Translations under genes and position numbers: made by a program | Notes under the pieces: generated by a model | Told to the model about the DNA's origin: nothing | The model's database searches: none | Seen by the model: the letters and a program-made list of their open reading frames with translations, nothing else | Shown here: positions 38,059 to 49,917 of the stretch, piece by piece | How the letters are laid out: each line of letters starts with the position of its first letter | How positions within the stretch are numbered: position 1 is the stretch's first letter | Source: Mya arenaria | Lineage: Eukaryota > Mollusca > Bivalvia > Myida > Myidae | Assembly: GCF_026914265.1 (NCBI RefSeq) | Contig: NC_069124.1 | Coordinates: 4,022,213 to 4,086,212, forward strand | Length of the DNA stretch: 64,000 nt | Direction: 5' to 3'

Positions 38059-39475
38059 CAATATGAAGTAGAATTTCAGTATATTAATTACTAAAAATTC
38101 AAACTGTTGGCATGATGAAGACTCTGTACCAAGCTTCTTGTTAATCTGTTGAACAGTTTTTGAGTTATTATCAATTTTAAGAGTGTTTGCCAGACCAAAT
38201 AAAGGCCGGTGTTTACACATGCTACTACTCACCGTACTGTAATTTTCAGTTTGTTTTTAATAATATCCTGAGTTAATTGGATTATATGAACACTCCTCTC
38301 AAAGAGTTCAAATTCCTGATCTCAATGCTAGATTAAAAAAAAAAAACGTTTGCCCTCAGTCGCTGCTTGCTTCGTAATGCCACATGACCCCGGTCTCTGG
38401 ACGCTGCCTCGGTAATCTGTGGGGCCCGTAAGGGAGTTCATGTGTTGGATGAAAATAATCATTTAGAAAATGATTAGAAAAGGGTTTGAAGTGAAAATAA
38501 TTATTGTTCAATTTATGTTTGACACTTTTCTTTATATTTATTTCACGTTACAATGGAAAACAAGAACGTTTAATACAGTCCTCCTTGCCTTTTGTTATGA
38601 GGTTCTTCTCAGTTTTACTTTATGATACAAGGCTTTGGAACCGATTTTTTCATAGACGGCAATCGCGAGGGTATTTATTTTGAATCTCTAGAGGTCATAC
38701 CATTCTTTTACCTATTGCTACAATATATAGTCGGCACGCGGACTCCATAGATTCATATGTATACCTGCCGTTTTCCCATTGGTTCAGCATTCGACAGTTT
38801 AGCGCTCGGTCAACGTTGCTAAACTACCAACGCCCGCATTTACAAGCGTTTTTTGCGTTGATATTAGTTTTGTCTTTTTTAACATCAACTTAAGACGCTA
38901 AAGTCGAACGTGCTCGTCATTAAACTTTACTGCACAACTATGCTTCAAATGTTTCTTATGATTTATTGCCTCCGCATGTCCACAACTTTTCTGACTTCAT
39001 CAGGCATCTTCCTTTGCTACTGACATCTCTTTCTATCTAAGCTACTTCAAGAATTCGTACTTCCCTGCTTGAAGTCTGCCACAATTGAATCTTGTCCCTT
39101 GTTGCCAACCGGCCAAGGACCGTGCTTTGTTACACTACTGTAGCATTGTTGCAAATCAAAAACATATGCTCTCAAGAAGTATACCCTAAGGACAACGTCT
39201 ATATCGTTGTCCGTCACAACAGTCTTGAAGTCAACGGCTAACCATCGCTAAGCATTTCTCGTACATAAAAAGGTGCTCTTGGAAGCGTCAAGTTTGTGAG
39301 CCGGCGATAACCTAACCCAGCTCTGCCATCCGGTTCTTATGACTGTTTCCGAATTTTCTGACTGGCGTTGATGCATCTATCTCATATAAAGTTATGTTAA
39401 TCTTACATTAATTTCTTGCTGATAATGTGAAGCTGCCGCCTTCATGCGCCTTAAATACATGATGGTTAAGTTGGA

Positions 39476-40105
39476 AGGTAGTTGGTAGTTGGGAATTCGA
39501 ATATTCAACTACCCACTAGTTGCCAGTTGGGGATTTAAATATTTTACTACCTGCCAGTTGCCAGTTCGGGATTCGAAAAATCAGAGTTAGATGTTGATGT
39601 TGATATTAAGCTGCTCGACTATTTCCAGTCGGTTATTCGCGAATATCCAACTACAAACCAGTAGGTAGTTGGGGAGTCAGACTGTTTTCCTCTCAATTCA
39701 TGGTTATAGGTATACATGTACAAAACACAAGCCATTTGTATGTTCATGCATCTACACATATGTTTCTTCTTGACAAACACTGGTTTAAATCCCTTTAATT
39801 TATTCGTATATTCGCTAGTCGGATATTCGACAATTTCCAGTCGGTTTATATAATCGCCAATATTCAACTACCAACCAGTTGGCAGTTGGGGGTTCAGACT
39901 TTTGTCTTTTTATGGTTAAGAGGTACACATGTAAAAAAATCAAACAGTTTTTGGTGTTTGATCTATGTATACATATGTATCTATATGACAAACACTGTTT
40001 TAAACAAGTCACTTTCATTAATATATTCGCCAGTCGGATAGTCGACCATTTCCAGTCGATTAATCGCGAATATTCAACTTCTAACCAGTTGGTAGTAGGG
40101 GATTC

Positions 40106-40188
<83 letters not shown>

Positions 40189-40330
40189 TTAAAGGTCACA
40201 TTCGGAAAGATCAAACGCCAAATGTTTGTTATTTGTTAATGCATGTATGCATATGTATCTTCGTAACAAACACTGGTTTATTCTTATATTCGCCAGTCCA
40301 CTCCATTTTCCCGCTCCATCCGTCGTTCAG
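39476..40330 (+). repeat. Tandem repeats of about 212 bp with ATTCAACTACCAACCAGTT motifs
   Basis: Three units start with CCAGTCGGTTATTCGCGAAT or variants at about 39625, 39837 and 40051. Each continues through TAGTTGGGGGTTCAGACT, an ACACATGTA block and ATATTCGCCAGTCGG. A shorter inner repeat (GTTGCCAGTTGGGGATT) precedes them at 39476-39570. The corresponding place in copy 2 has fewer units. Confidence 0.75.
40111..40185 (+). repeat. (TA)n microsatellite
   Basis: About 37 uninterrupted TA units. It lies within the third 212-bp unit of copy 1 and is absent from copy 2, which has a short (CA)n at about 50270 instead. Confidence 0.97.
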
Positions 40331-40449
40331 ACTTGGTCCAATCCTGTCTTTCATACATAGTCGGTGGTAATAAATATATATGTTAAATCTAAAATGTCCC
40401 CCACGTTGCCCGCCAAATTTTCCTCTAGTTTAATTAGGCAATCGCTTGA

Positions 40450-40770
40450 AATGCTTTTGTTCGATCAATTATAAGTTATGGGTCTGAGATTTGGGGATTT
40501 CGAAAATCTCAAGAAATAGAAAGAATCCATTTAGTTTTGTAAAAGAATTCTAAATCTAAAGAATCTGTAAAACATAGAGTTTCTTTTACTTACGATATTA
40601 TTATCATATGATCATCCTCACATATATTGTGTATGTGTATTTGTGTTCAACCTACATCGGTTCTGTATTATGTGATTTGTTAAATTCATATGTGTATATG
40701 CGTTTGAAATTATTTGACTATGTACTTTGATGGTACACGTCTAATAAAATTTTGTTCTGTTTTGGTAACA
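40450..40770 (+). mobile_element. LINE 3'-end fragment (copy 1)
   Basis: One frame near 40480 reads YGSEIWGFRKSQEIERIHL, which matches the region after the reverse transcriptase domain of many animal non-LTR retrotransposons. It soon meets stops. The end (TACACGTCTAATAAAATTTT) looks like a LINE 3' tail. Confidence 0.65.
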
Positions 40771-41087
40771 AATGATTTATGGAAAATGATTTGAAGTGAG
40801 TATAGAGCTTAGTAAAAAAAATCATAAATGCCATGAAAATGAAAATAATTATTGTTCAATTAATGCTAAATCATCAAACAAACTTCTTTCTTCTTTTTCA
40901 CCATATCGAGTAACAATGGAAAGCAAGTAACTTTGATAGTGTTGTCCCTAAAGGTTTTTCTAATATCTGGCAATTAACTTTTTAACAGTGTTCATAGATC
41001 GCAATAATAGGTTGTTGTTTTTTTAAATCTCTAGAACTCATACCGTACCGCTAGGATAGATAGTTCGTACACAACCCCTAAAGTTTA

Positions 41088-41309
41088 ACCACAGGAACTA
41101 GACTCATTATTTGGTCTGAAATTATATATTGAAGTCAGTTTATGAGCGATTACTGACAAAAACAACGATTTCAGAAGAAATAAATTGGTCACTAAAAATA
41201 TTTAAAAAGAAAGGACTGTAAAATAGTTGTTTTTGTAAGTAGAGGTTATTGTTCATAAAATCGTTAATATATCAATTCAGACCAAACAATGAGTACAATC
41301 CCTGTGGTT
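41088..41309. repeat. Inverted-repeat (MITE-like) sequence at the right edge of copy 1
   Basis: AACCACAGGAACTAGACTCA (41088) and the reverse complement of TGAGTACAATCCCTGTGGTT (41290-41309) match closely, and the interior is partly self-complementary. Copy 2 retains the left arm only. Confidence 0.65.
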
Positions 41310-41439
41310 AATGTGGTGATTGTGATTGACACGTCCGAATTTAAGCAAATTTATTAGTTAAAATTAGTGCGATCAAAATATAAAATAGTTACAATTGACG
41401 ATCAATGCCCAACTGTTACTTTCATGTTTTTAAGAACAG

Positions 41440-41800
41440 AAAACATAAACACACAGCTCTTCTAGCTTTCTCAGTCAAGTATTTCTTGGTCTTAGTAAAT
41501 TTACCATTGTAGTTAAATCTAACTCCATGATCACTAAAATCATCGACAATCCCTCTATTAAAGTAAAAAATTCTTCCTGATCTTTCTTTTCGAAAAGGCT
41601 ATTACTTTTGATTTAGAAGCATTAACAGTAAGTTGCCACATGTTACAATATCCGTGGATTGAACCAAGCGCTATTTGTAGGACGGCATCATCTGCATACA
41701 GTAAAAGATACAGTTTAAGTAGCACTTCGTAATGATCAGTGAGGAGGAAAGTACGGGTATCATTTGTAAGCAGTCCAAGGGATTAACATTTAGTGGTCCT
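41440..41800 (-). pseudogene. Non-LTR retrotransposon (LINE) reverse transcriptase relic
   Basis: The minus strand encodes LLYADDAVLQIALG with the YADD catalytic motif at 41699-41688. It is followed by CNMWQLTVNASKSKVIAFSK, and after a frame change IVDDFSDHGVRFNYNGKFTK. Order and spacing fit the palm/thumb part of a LINE reverse transcriptase. Stops and frame changes mean it is dead. It is antisense to the LINE 3' end at 40450, so they are separate insertions. Confidence 0.75.
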
Positions 41801-42189
41801 GATGCATCCAATCAAATGCAATTTAACCCTGACAAATTTCAATAAATTTCAGTTTACCTCAAGTCTGTTAAAGAAATAATGGAATTCAATATATTTAATC
41901 ACACTATTGTTTATAAAAAGCAGGTTAAACTTTTAGACGCTGGGGTAGTTTATTAAAAGTTGATGCCCAGATTTGATCAGATCAATTTCCAACTATTGTC
42001 CTGTTTTTTTTTTTGCATTTTTGTAGCAATTATACAGTAACAACACAAAAAAGAGAAAAATATTCAAAACAGAGCTTTAAAAATTAATTAATGAAACTTC
42101 AAATACCAACATTACATCTGATCAGAGTAAGATGATTCTCTAGTGTTTGCAACTTACAAATGTCTGTACAGTATCGTTTAAAAAAACAC

Positions 42190-43149
42190 CTTGTAGATTT
42201 TAAAATAACTTGCCACATGTGTTCGACATACCAAGACGACGTGTCGCGTGCAAGACCCATGTCCCTACCTCTTAGGTCAAGGTCACACTTAGTGTTTATT
42301 CACAATGGATTGCTGCATATAAGAACACAGAGTATAGGTTGTCGTGTCCGGGCTGTAACTTTCCCTTGTATGGTCATATTTTAAAATAACTTGCCACAAG
42401 TATTCGACATACCAAGACGACGTGTCACGTGCAAGATCTGTGTCCCTACCTCTAAGGTCAAGGTCACACTTAGTGTTATTCACAATGGTATGCTGCATAT
42501 ATAAGGACATAGAGTAGATGTTGTCGTGTCCGGGCTGTAACTTTCTCTTGTATGGACATATTTTAAATTCACTTGCCACATGTGTTCGACATACCAAGAC
42601 CACGTGTCGCGTGCAAGACCCGTGTCCCTACCTTTAAGTTCAAGGTCACACGCACTTAGTGTTTATTTACAATGGAATGCTGCATATAAAGACACGGAGT
42701 ATAGGTTGTCGTGTCCGGGCTGTAACGTTCTCTTGTATGGACAGATTTTAAAATAACTTGCCACATGTGTTTGACATACCGAGACGACGTGTCGCGTGCA
42801 AGGCCCGTGTCCCGATCTCTAAGGTCAAGGTCACACTTAGGTGTCTATTCACAATGGAAGGTGTCTATTCACAATGGAATGCTGCATATAAGGACATAGC
42901 GTATAGATTGTCGTGTCCGGGCTGTAACTTTTTCTTGTATGGACAGATTTTAAAATAACTTGCCACATGCGTTCGAGTGTAGGTTGTCTAGTATGGGTGG
43001 TGTTTTTGTATGTTCAGAGGCAATTTAAAATAACTTGACATATGTATTTGACACGTAAAGGCAAGATCGACTTTTCATGTACTGACCTTGTTCATAGGTC
43101 AATGTCACATTCGGGGGCATTCGTCACATACTGTGACAGCTCTTGTTTT
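42190..43149 (+). repeat. 182-bp tandem array, 4 full units plus ends
   Basis: TTTTAAAATAACTTGCCACA recurs with starts spaced 181, 182, 186 and 201 bp (TGCC at 42211, 42392, 42574, 42760, 42961). Each unit carries GACGACGTGTCGCGTGCAAG, TAAGGTCAAGGTCACACTTA and GTCGTGTCCGGGCTGTAACT. The fourth unit has a 20-bp internal duplication (GTGTCTATTCACAATGGA). The last, diverged part ends in CTGTGACAGCTCTTGTTTTA. Confidence 0.9.
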
Positions 43150-43620
43150 ATTTTAAATCCGAGCCATACGGGCATGCTTGGTAACTCGGCAGGTCTCGTT
43201 GCTTGGTTGGATTTTTCTATCCGGACCGGACCGAAAACAACTGACAGATCTATATTGTTATCATTATTTATATGGCGTTTTCGAAGTGATTTTTCCAGCG
43301 TTATTATGGCGTCATGATAAACTGCATCCGGTCTATAAAAAGATAGGTCAACATTAATCGCGTTTTATTTTTCCGAAAATTGTTTTTCGTCCAATCATGG
43401 ACGGATCATTTATTGATCATGAAATTAATTATTATTTACCCTGATTTGTTCAGTTTCAATACAACCGGTATATAATATTCAAGCTTAAATTGTGAAAACT
43501 ACCTTAGATCGAGTATGATTAGTTATTGATCCCAGTAACTACACAATAACATAATGTTTATATACTTTTAATTAAAGCGTGTTATAATTAAGAAATGACG
43601 GTTTCAGTTTAAAATCGTTA
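43150..43620. other. Unassigned sequence between repeats
   Basis: No gene or recognisable repeat. The small open frames lack domain motifs. Confidence 0.4.
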
Positions 43621-44082
43621 CCAGGGGCGTAGCTTCCTTTAGGCACTGTAGGCACGTGCCTACACATTTTTCTCAAAGATGAAAAAATAAAAGTTTCAAA
43701 AATGCAATAAAAAATGAAGGGTTAGGGGGGTAAGGGGTATAGTGTCGATCTGCAGCGAACCCATCGAATATGAAAATAAGTCCGTATTGAAAAACACTAT
43801 TTAAAAAAAATCGAAGGTTTTCATAACTGGTTCGAAGTAGTGTGGTAACGAAACTTCTAAGCGACCAAGAAAGTCAGATCAAAGTTTTTTTAAGCGCTTG
43901 ATTTGAAATTGTAACAACTTGACATGGCCGACCAAGGCCCTCCATATCCGGATATTGGCGGTTCTAGCTTCTGTGCCACTGATGAGGAAACGAAGCGACG
44001 TCTTCTGACTGAAACCTGGTCTCTTGTCTGTCCTACCCATTCCCATTTCGGTATTTGCCAACTACATTTCTGTGTCATCGTT

Positions 44083-45215
44083 TTTGTGTCGCCTGAAAAG
44101 ACGACATATAGGGGTTACTTTTGTCGGCGGCGTCGGCGGCGGCGGCGGCGTCGGCGGTGGCGGCGGTGGCGGCGGTGGCGGCGTCGGCGGCGGCGGCGTC
44201 CGCGTCCCATTTTCGCTTGTCCGGGGTATATCTCCTAAACTATTAGTGGTATCAACTTGAAACTTCATATGTACATAGATCTAATTGAGGGCAAGTGCAG
44301 TGCACAAGAACTGTTGCTCTTGCTTCCATGTTTTTTAGAGTTATTGCCCTTTGTTATTTTTCATGCTTAAAGTTTTGTCCGGGGCATATCTTATACAATA
44401 TAAGAGTTATCAACTTGAAACTTCATATGTAGATAGATCTCATGGAGGGCAAGTGCAGTGCACAATAACAGTAACTCTTGCTTTCTTAGTTTTAAAATTA
44501 TTGCCCTTTGTTAATTTTGATGCTTAAAGTTTTGTCCGGGGCATATCTTGAAGAATATAAGAGGTATCAACTTGAAACTTCATAGCTAGATAGATCTCAT
44601 TGAGGGCAAGTGCAGTGCACAATAACAGTAACTCTTGCTTTCTTAGTTTTAAAGTTATTGCCCTTTGTTAATTTTCATGCTTAAAGTTTTGTCCGGGGCA
44701 TATCTTGCAGAATATAAGAGGTATCAACTTGAAACTTCATAGCTAGATAGATCTCATTGAGGGCAAGTGCAGTGCACAATAACAGTAACTCTTGCTTGCT
44801 TAGTTTTAAAGTTATTGCCCTTTGTTAATTTTCATGCTTAAAGTTTTGTCCGGGGCATATCTTGAAGAATATAAGAGGTATCAACTTGAAACTTCATAGC
44901 TAGATAGATCTCATTGAGGGCAAGTGCAGTGCACAAGAACCGTTACTCTTGCTGCCATATTTTTAGAGTTATTGCCCTTTGTTAATTTTCTTGCTTAGGT
45001 TTTGTCCGTGGCATATCTCGTAAACTATAGGAGGTTTCAACCTGAAACTTATTCCGTAGGTATATCTGATTGAGGGTTCAAATGCCACCTACACTTGAAA
45101 GTTAAATGGCAACATCATTGTCTATAAATGAATAAAATGCCAATCTAACAGCTATAATGTCGACAGTAAATAATTCGTCAAGCGACACATCCGACTCGCG
45201 GAGTTCTAGTTTAAA
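44083..45215 (+). mobile_element. Repeat element with (GGC)n and a 157-bp tandem array, inside the hAT intron
   Basis: Ends are TGTGTCGCCTGAAAAGACGA on the left and AAGCGACACATCCGACTCGC on the right, so TGTGTCGCyTGA is inverted at both termini. After a GGC/GGT-rich tract (44130-44200) come five units of 157 bp starting TGTCCGGGGCATATCTTG (44221, 44379, 44536, 44693, 44850), plus a diverged one at 45006. Each carries TATCAACTTGAAACTTCATA and GAGGGCAAGTGCAGTGCACA. The structure recalls non-autonomous elements with central tandem repeats found in bivalves. Confidence 0.75.
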
Positions 45216-45408
45216 CTAATACGTCTAACATTGCGACGTGTGAACAGCGTATGACATAAAATAATTCAACAGACTCATAATAAATATGTATCATCTGCTT
45301 TTATTGCAGAATTTTAATTTAAATATGCCTTGAAAAATAAAATGTTTATTGTTTTACTTACGAAACAAATGTGTTAAATTAATATGTACTAGTTTAACAT
45401 AGCAAGTA

Positions 45409-45490
45409 TTGGCTAATCGACTGTGGTGTAGTGGTCTAATTTTTTAACTACCACACCAGCGACCCCGGTTCGATTCCTCGATCGAGCATA
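45409..45490 (+). mobile_element. tRNA-like SINE head
   Basis: GACTGTGGTGTAGTGGTCTA resembles an A box and GACCCCGGTTCGATTCCTCG contains a perfect B box (GGTTCGATTCC). The anticodon arm is not convincing and the acceptor stem is weak, so this is a tRNA-derived repeat rather than a functional tRNA gene. Confidence 0.5.
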
Positions 45491-47479
45491 TAGTTATTAA
45501 AAAAATATTTTGCCACTCATAATACTTCTATTACCAGTTGGTGTTGTTGTTTTTTTACTTTCGTCTGTCTGTACGTCCATCCGTCCGTCCGAAACCATTT
45601 TTCTAGAATTATCTCAAAAATGTTTAACACTGAAATATTTTGCTTTACAGGACATTTGGAGGCAAACAACGAAAACTGAATGGTAAATGGCTATTGGAGA
45701 ACAAATGGTTGTGGTATTCTAAGTCAAAGGATGCGATATATTGTGTGAACTGTTGCCTGTTTGGAGGTACTGATGGCCGAGAGAAGACGTTTACATCTGG
45801 TTTGACCGATTGGAAGAACTTGTCATCGTTGGTTAAACGTCATGAAAATGAAACTTGTCTTAATAATGCTTCTGCTCGAACTGAAAGTTATCAAGACATA
45901 CAGTTTGGAAAAAGTGAGTCTATTAACAAGAAACTGTCGAACTCCGCTAGGACAACAGTGGAGAACAACAGACATGTCTTGCATAGAATAATTGAAATAA
46001 TAGTTCTCTGTGCAAAGCAAAACATACCACTACGAGGGCATACAGAGGAAACTAGTAATTTCTACGCAATACTTACTGCATTTGCACAACATGATGAAAT
46101 TCTGTCGGAGCACATAGCTAGCGCACAATATAATCCCAAGTACACTTCCCCTGACATTCAAAACGAACTTATTGACATTTGCGCTGAACAAGTCAAGGAA
46201 AGGATTCTTAGCGACTGTCGGAACTGTCCATACTTTGCAATAATTGTCGATGAAGCTACCGATAAATCAACTAAAGAACACTTGTAGCTCTGTGTCAGAT
46301 TTGTTGACAATAAGGGTACAGTAAGGTACAGTAAGGGAGGAATTTTTGGGCTTCGTTCAGTGTGTCTCTGTCAAAGGAATTAAACTTTGTGCCAATATTA
46401 TGTCATTTCTCCAGGAAGCCGACCTTGACGTCTTAAAAGTTCAAGCGCAGTGTAACGATGGGGCATCAAACATGTCGGGGAAATATCGAGGAGTTCAGGC
46501 TCCTGTTCGTGAAAGATCACCGCATGCTAACTACGACGTACACTGCAAAGCGCATTGCCTGAATCTCGCGTTGGTTCACAGCTCCATTATTCCTTGTGCT
46601 CGAACAATGATGTCAACTGTCCAGGACATAAGTTTTCTGTTCGATTACTCTGAGAAACGGCTAGCAGCTTTCGTGGAAGAGTTGTCTCGAGATGCCACCA
46701 CTAAAGAGCAGCGAACGAAACTGCGTACTTTGTGCGAAACAAGGTGGTCGAGTCGCGCCGATGCCCTGGCGACTTTCAAGAACGCATTTCCCGTTGTAGT
46801 TCATACACTTGAAACACAAAATGACGACGGAGATAACAAAGCAGGGCAGTATCTGGCAGTGATACTTTGCTTTGAATTCATTATAGCATTGATAGTGGCT
46901 GAACATGTGTTTAGTTCCACGGTTGCATTAACAAACCGAAAAGAAGATAACGATCTATTGCATGCAATTGGTGAGGCTAAGGTCGTCATTCAGCTAATGA
47001 ACAATGAGCGAAACGACCCAGAAGTGTGGGGCGCTCTCTTTGAAAAAGCTACAAATGTTGCCGCGAAATTTGATATAATCCCGTCGAGACCAAGAAGGGC
47101 TGGTAGGCAAAATCACCGCGCTAACCCGGATGTAGATAGAGTTTCCGACTATTGGAGAATAACACAGTTCAATGTATTCCTTGACCATTTGATACAGGGA
47201 ATGGAGACCAGCATTTTAAGCAATGAAGACCGCTTCGCGGCACAGTATCTTCTGCCAAACCGATTTCCAGGTCTGCAAGATGAAATGCTTCCGTCCATAT
47301 ATGCCGCATATGCTCCAGATCTCCACCATTCGTTTGAAGCTTTCGGTAACGAAGTTGCGAGGTGGACAGTTCGTTGGAATATTACGGAAAGTAGACCGCC
47401 TCGGCTACAAGATACGCTCCGACAGACGAGCAAAGATTTGTACCCTTGTATTTATGGCATTCTCGGAGTATTGTTGACA

Positions 47480-48272
47480 ATGCTGGTCTATGGTGTTCCC
47501 TGGTATGTTGGTCTATCGTGTTCCCTGGTATGCTGGTCTATCACGTGTACCCAGGTATGCTGGTCTATCGTGTTCCCTGGTGTGCTGGTCTATCATGTAC
47601 CCTGGTATGCTGGTCTATAATGTGTACCCTGGTATGCTGGTCTATCATGTCCCCTGGTATGCTGGTCTATCATGTACCCTGGTATGCTGGTCTATCGTGT
47701 TCCCTGTTATGCTGGTCTATTATGTACCCTGGTTTGCTGGTCTTTCATGTACCCTGGTAGGCTGGTCTATCATGTACCCTGGTATGCTGGTCTATCATGT
47801 GTACCTTGGTATGCTGGTCTAGCATGTACCCTGGTATGCTGGTCTATTATGTGTACCTTGGTATGCTGGTCTATCATGTACCCTGGTAGGCTGGTCTATC
47901 ATGTACCCTGGTATGCTGGTCTATTATGTGTACCTTGGTATGCTGGTCTATCATGTACCCTGGTAGGCTGGTCTATCATGTACCCTGGTATGCTGGTCTA
48001 TCATGTGTACCTTGGTATGCTGGTCTATCATGTACCCTGGTATGCTGGTCTATTATGTGTACCTTGGTATGCTGGTCTATCATGTACCCTGGTATGCTGG
48101 TTTATCATGTACCCTGGTATGCTGGTCTATCGTGTTCCCTGGTATGCAGGTCTATTATGTACCCTGGTTTGCTGGTCGTTCATGTACCCTGGTATGCTGG
48201 TCTATCATGTGTACCTTGGTATGCTGGTTTATCATGTACCCTGGTATGCTGGTCTATCGTGTTCCCTGGTGC
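47480..48272 (+). repeat. 25/27-bp minisatellite, second array
   Basis: About 31 units of the same type as at 35.5-37.8 kb, starting exactly where the transposase homology stops and ending at the same CCCTGGTGCATCAATG. It is about 330 bp longer than the matching part of copy 1. The extra comes from repeats of a multi-unit block containing TATTATGTGTACCTTGGTAT. Confidence 0.95.
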
Positions 48273-49917
48273 ATCAATGATTTTATATAATGGTTATGAG
48301 AAAGGTGGGGAAAAGAAAGTATAGTTTATTTTTGTAATTGTTTATCATAATATTATGCATATATGGATTGTTAAAATATTGCAATGGCTCTTGATTTATG
48401 GTACATGTTACTTATGCTGAAGAAGATTTGATTACTAAGCTATCACATTTTGAGAATTCCCATGCTGAGATACTGACTTGTGTCTATTGTTGAATTGTTG
48501 TTTAAACAATAAACATTATTGTATTGTTATTATTGGAAAATAAACAAAATGAAGTAGAATTTCAGTATATTAATTACTAAAAATTCAAACTGTTGGCATG
48601 ATGAAGACTCTGCACCAAGCTTCTTGTTAATCTGTTGAACAGATTTTGAGTTATTATCAATTTTAAGAGTGTTTGCCAGACCAAATAAAGGCCGGTGTTT
48701 ACACATGCTACTACTTACCGTTCTGTAATTTTCAGTTTGTTTTTAATAATATCCTGAGTTAATTGGATTATATGAACACTCCTCTCAAAGAGTTCAAATT
48801 CCTGATCTCAATGCTAGATTAGAAAAAAAACGTTTGCCCTCAGTCGCTGCTTGCTTCATAATGCCGCATGACCCCGGTCTCTGGACGCTGCCTCGGTAAT
48901 CTGTGGGGCCCATAAGGGAGTTCATGTGTTGGATGAAAATAATCATTTTATGATTTAGAAAATGAATAGAAAAGGGTTTGAAGTGAAAATAATTATTGTT
49001 CAATTAATGTTTGACACTTTTTTCTTTCAATTTATTTCACGTTACAATGGAAAATAAGAACGTTTAATACAGTCCTCCTTGCCTTTTGTTATGAGGTTCT
49101 TCTCAGTTTTACTTTTTAAATTTAAATTTAGATACAAGGCAATTAACGTTGAAACCGTTTTTTCATAGACGGCAATGACGAGGCCATTTATTTTGAGGTC
49201 ATACCATTCTTTTACCTATTGCTACAATATATAGTCGGCACGCGGACTCCATAGATTCATATGTATACCTGCCGTTTTCCCATTGGTTCAGCATTCGACA
49301 GTTTAGCGCTCGGTCAACGTTGCTAAACTACCAACGCCCGCATTTACAAGCGTTTTTGCGTTGATATTAATTTTGTCTTTACTGCACAACTATGCTTCAA
49401 ATGTTTCTTATGATTTATTGCCTCCGCATGTCCACAACTTATCTGACTTCATCAGGCATCTTCCTTTGCTACTGACTTCTCTTTCTATCTAAGCTGCTTC
49501 AAGAATTCGTACTTCACTGCTTGAAGTCTGCCACAATTGAATCTTGTCCCCTGTTGCCAACTGGCCGAGGACCGTGCTTTGTTACACTACTGTATCATTG
49601 TTTTCAAATCAAAAACCATATGCTCTCAAGAAGTATATCCCAAGGACAACGTCCATATCGTTGTCCGTCACAACAGTCTTGAAATCAACTGCTAACCATC
49701 GCTAAGCATTCCTGGTACATCAAAAAGGTGCACTTGGAAACGTCAAGTTTGTGAGCCGACAATAACCTAACCGAGCTCTGCCATTCGGTTCCAATGACTC
49801 TCTGTTTCCGAATTTTCTGACTGGCGTTGATGCATCTATTTCATACAAAATAATGTTAGTCTTACATCTATTTCTTGCTGATAATGTGAAGCTGCCGCCT
49901 TTACATGACGGTAAAGT

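Larger units (their letters stand above)
37327..41255 (+). repeat. Duplicated segment, copy 1
   Basis: From the minisatellite unit with TCTATGGTGTTCC onward, the sequence matches 47480-51258 nearly base for base, including the post-array sequence with GAAAGGTGGGGAAAAGAAAG. It carries two AATAAA signals, ATTCAACTACC repeats, a TA tract and a LINE 3' end. Main differences from copy 2 are a shorter minisatellite part, an extra 50 bp near 38878-38925, two extra 210-bp repeat units and the TA tract. Confidence 0.9.
43622..47479 (+). pseudogene. Truncated hAT-type (ZMYM1-like) transposon
   Basis: It starts with a hAT-style end (CAGGGGCGTAGCTTCC). A first exon at 43924 begins MADQGPPYPDIGG and includes DEETKRRLLTETW. 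The second coding part, from about 45650, gives GKWLLENKWLWYSKSKDAI, a TTF-type zinc-finger cysteine pair (CVNCCLF), HTEETSNFYAIL and FAIIVDEATD (catalytic Asp). Then come CNDGASNMSG, CKAHCLNLAL and CETRWSSR. Damage: TAG stop at 46285-46287 and a 10-nt tandem duplication (GGTACAGTAA at 46315 and 46325) that shifts the frame. The dimerisation end and 3' terminal repeat are missing: at 47480 the frame runs straight into minisatellite. Function in life: cut-and-paste transposase. Confidence 0.85.

Noticed and set aside
39879..40370. 163-codon frame containing an IYIY tract
   Set aside because: It is the TA microsatellite read in frame, with random flanks.
44062..44268. Proline-, glycine- and arginine-rich frames
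   Set aside because: They are translations of the GGC/GGT tract of a repeat element.
45409..45490. Functional tRNA gene
   Set aside because: The B box is good, but the anticodon arm and acceptor stem do not form properly; this is a SINE-type relic.
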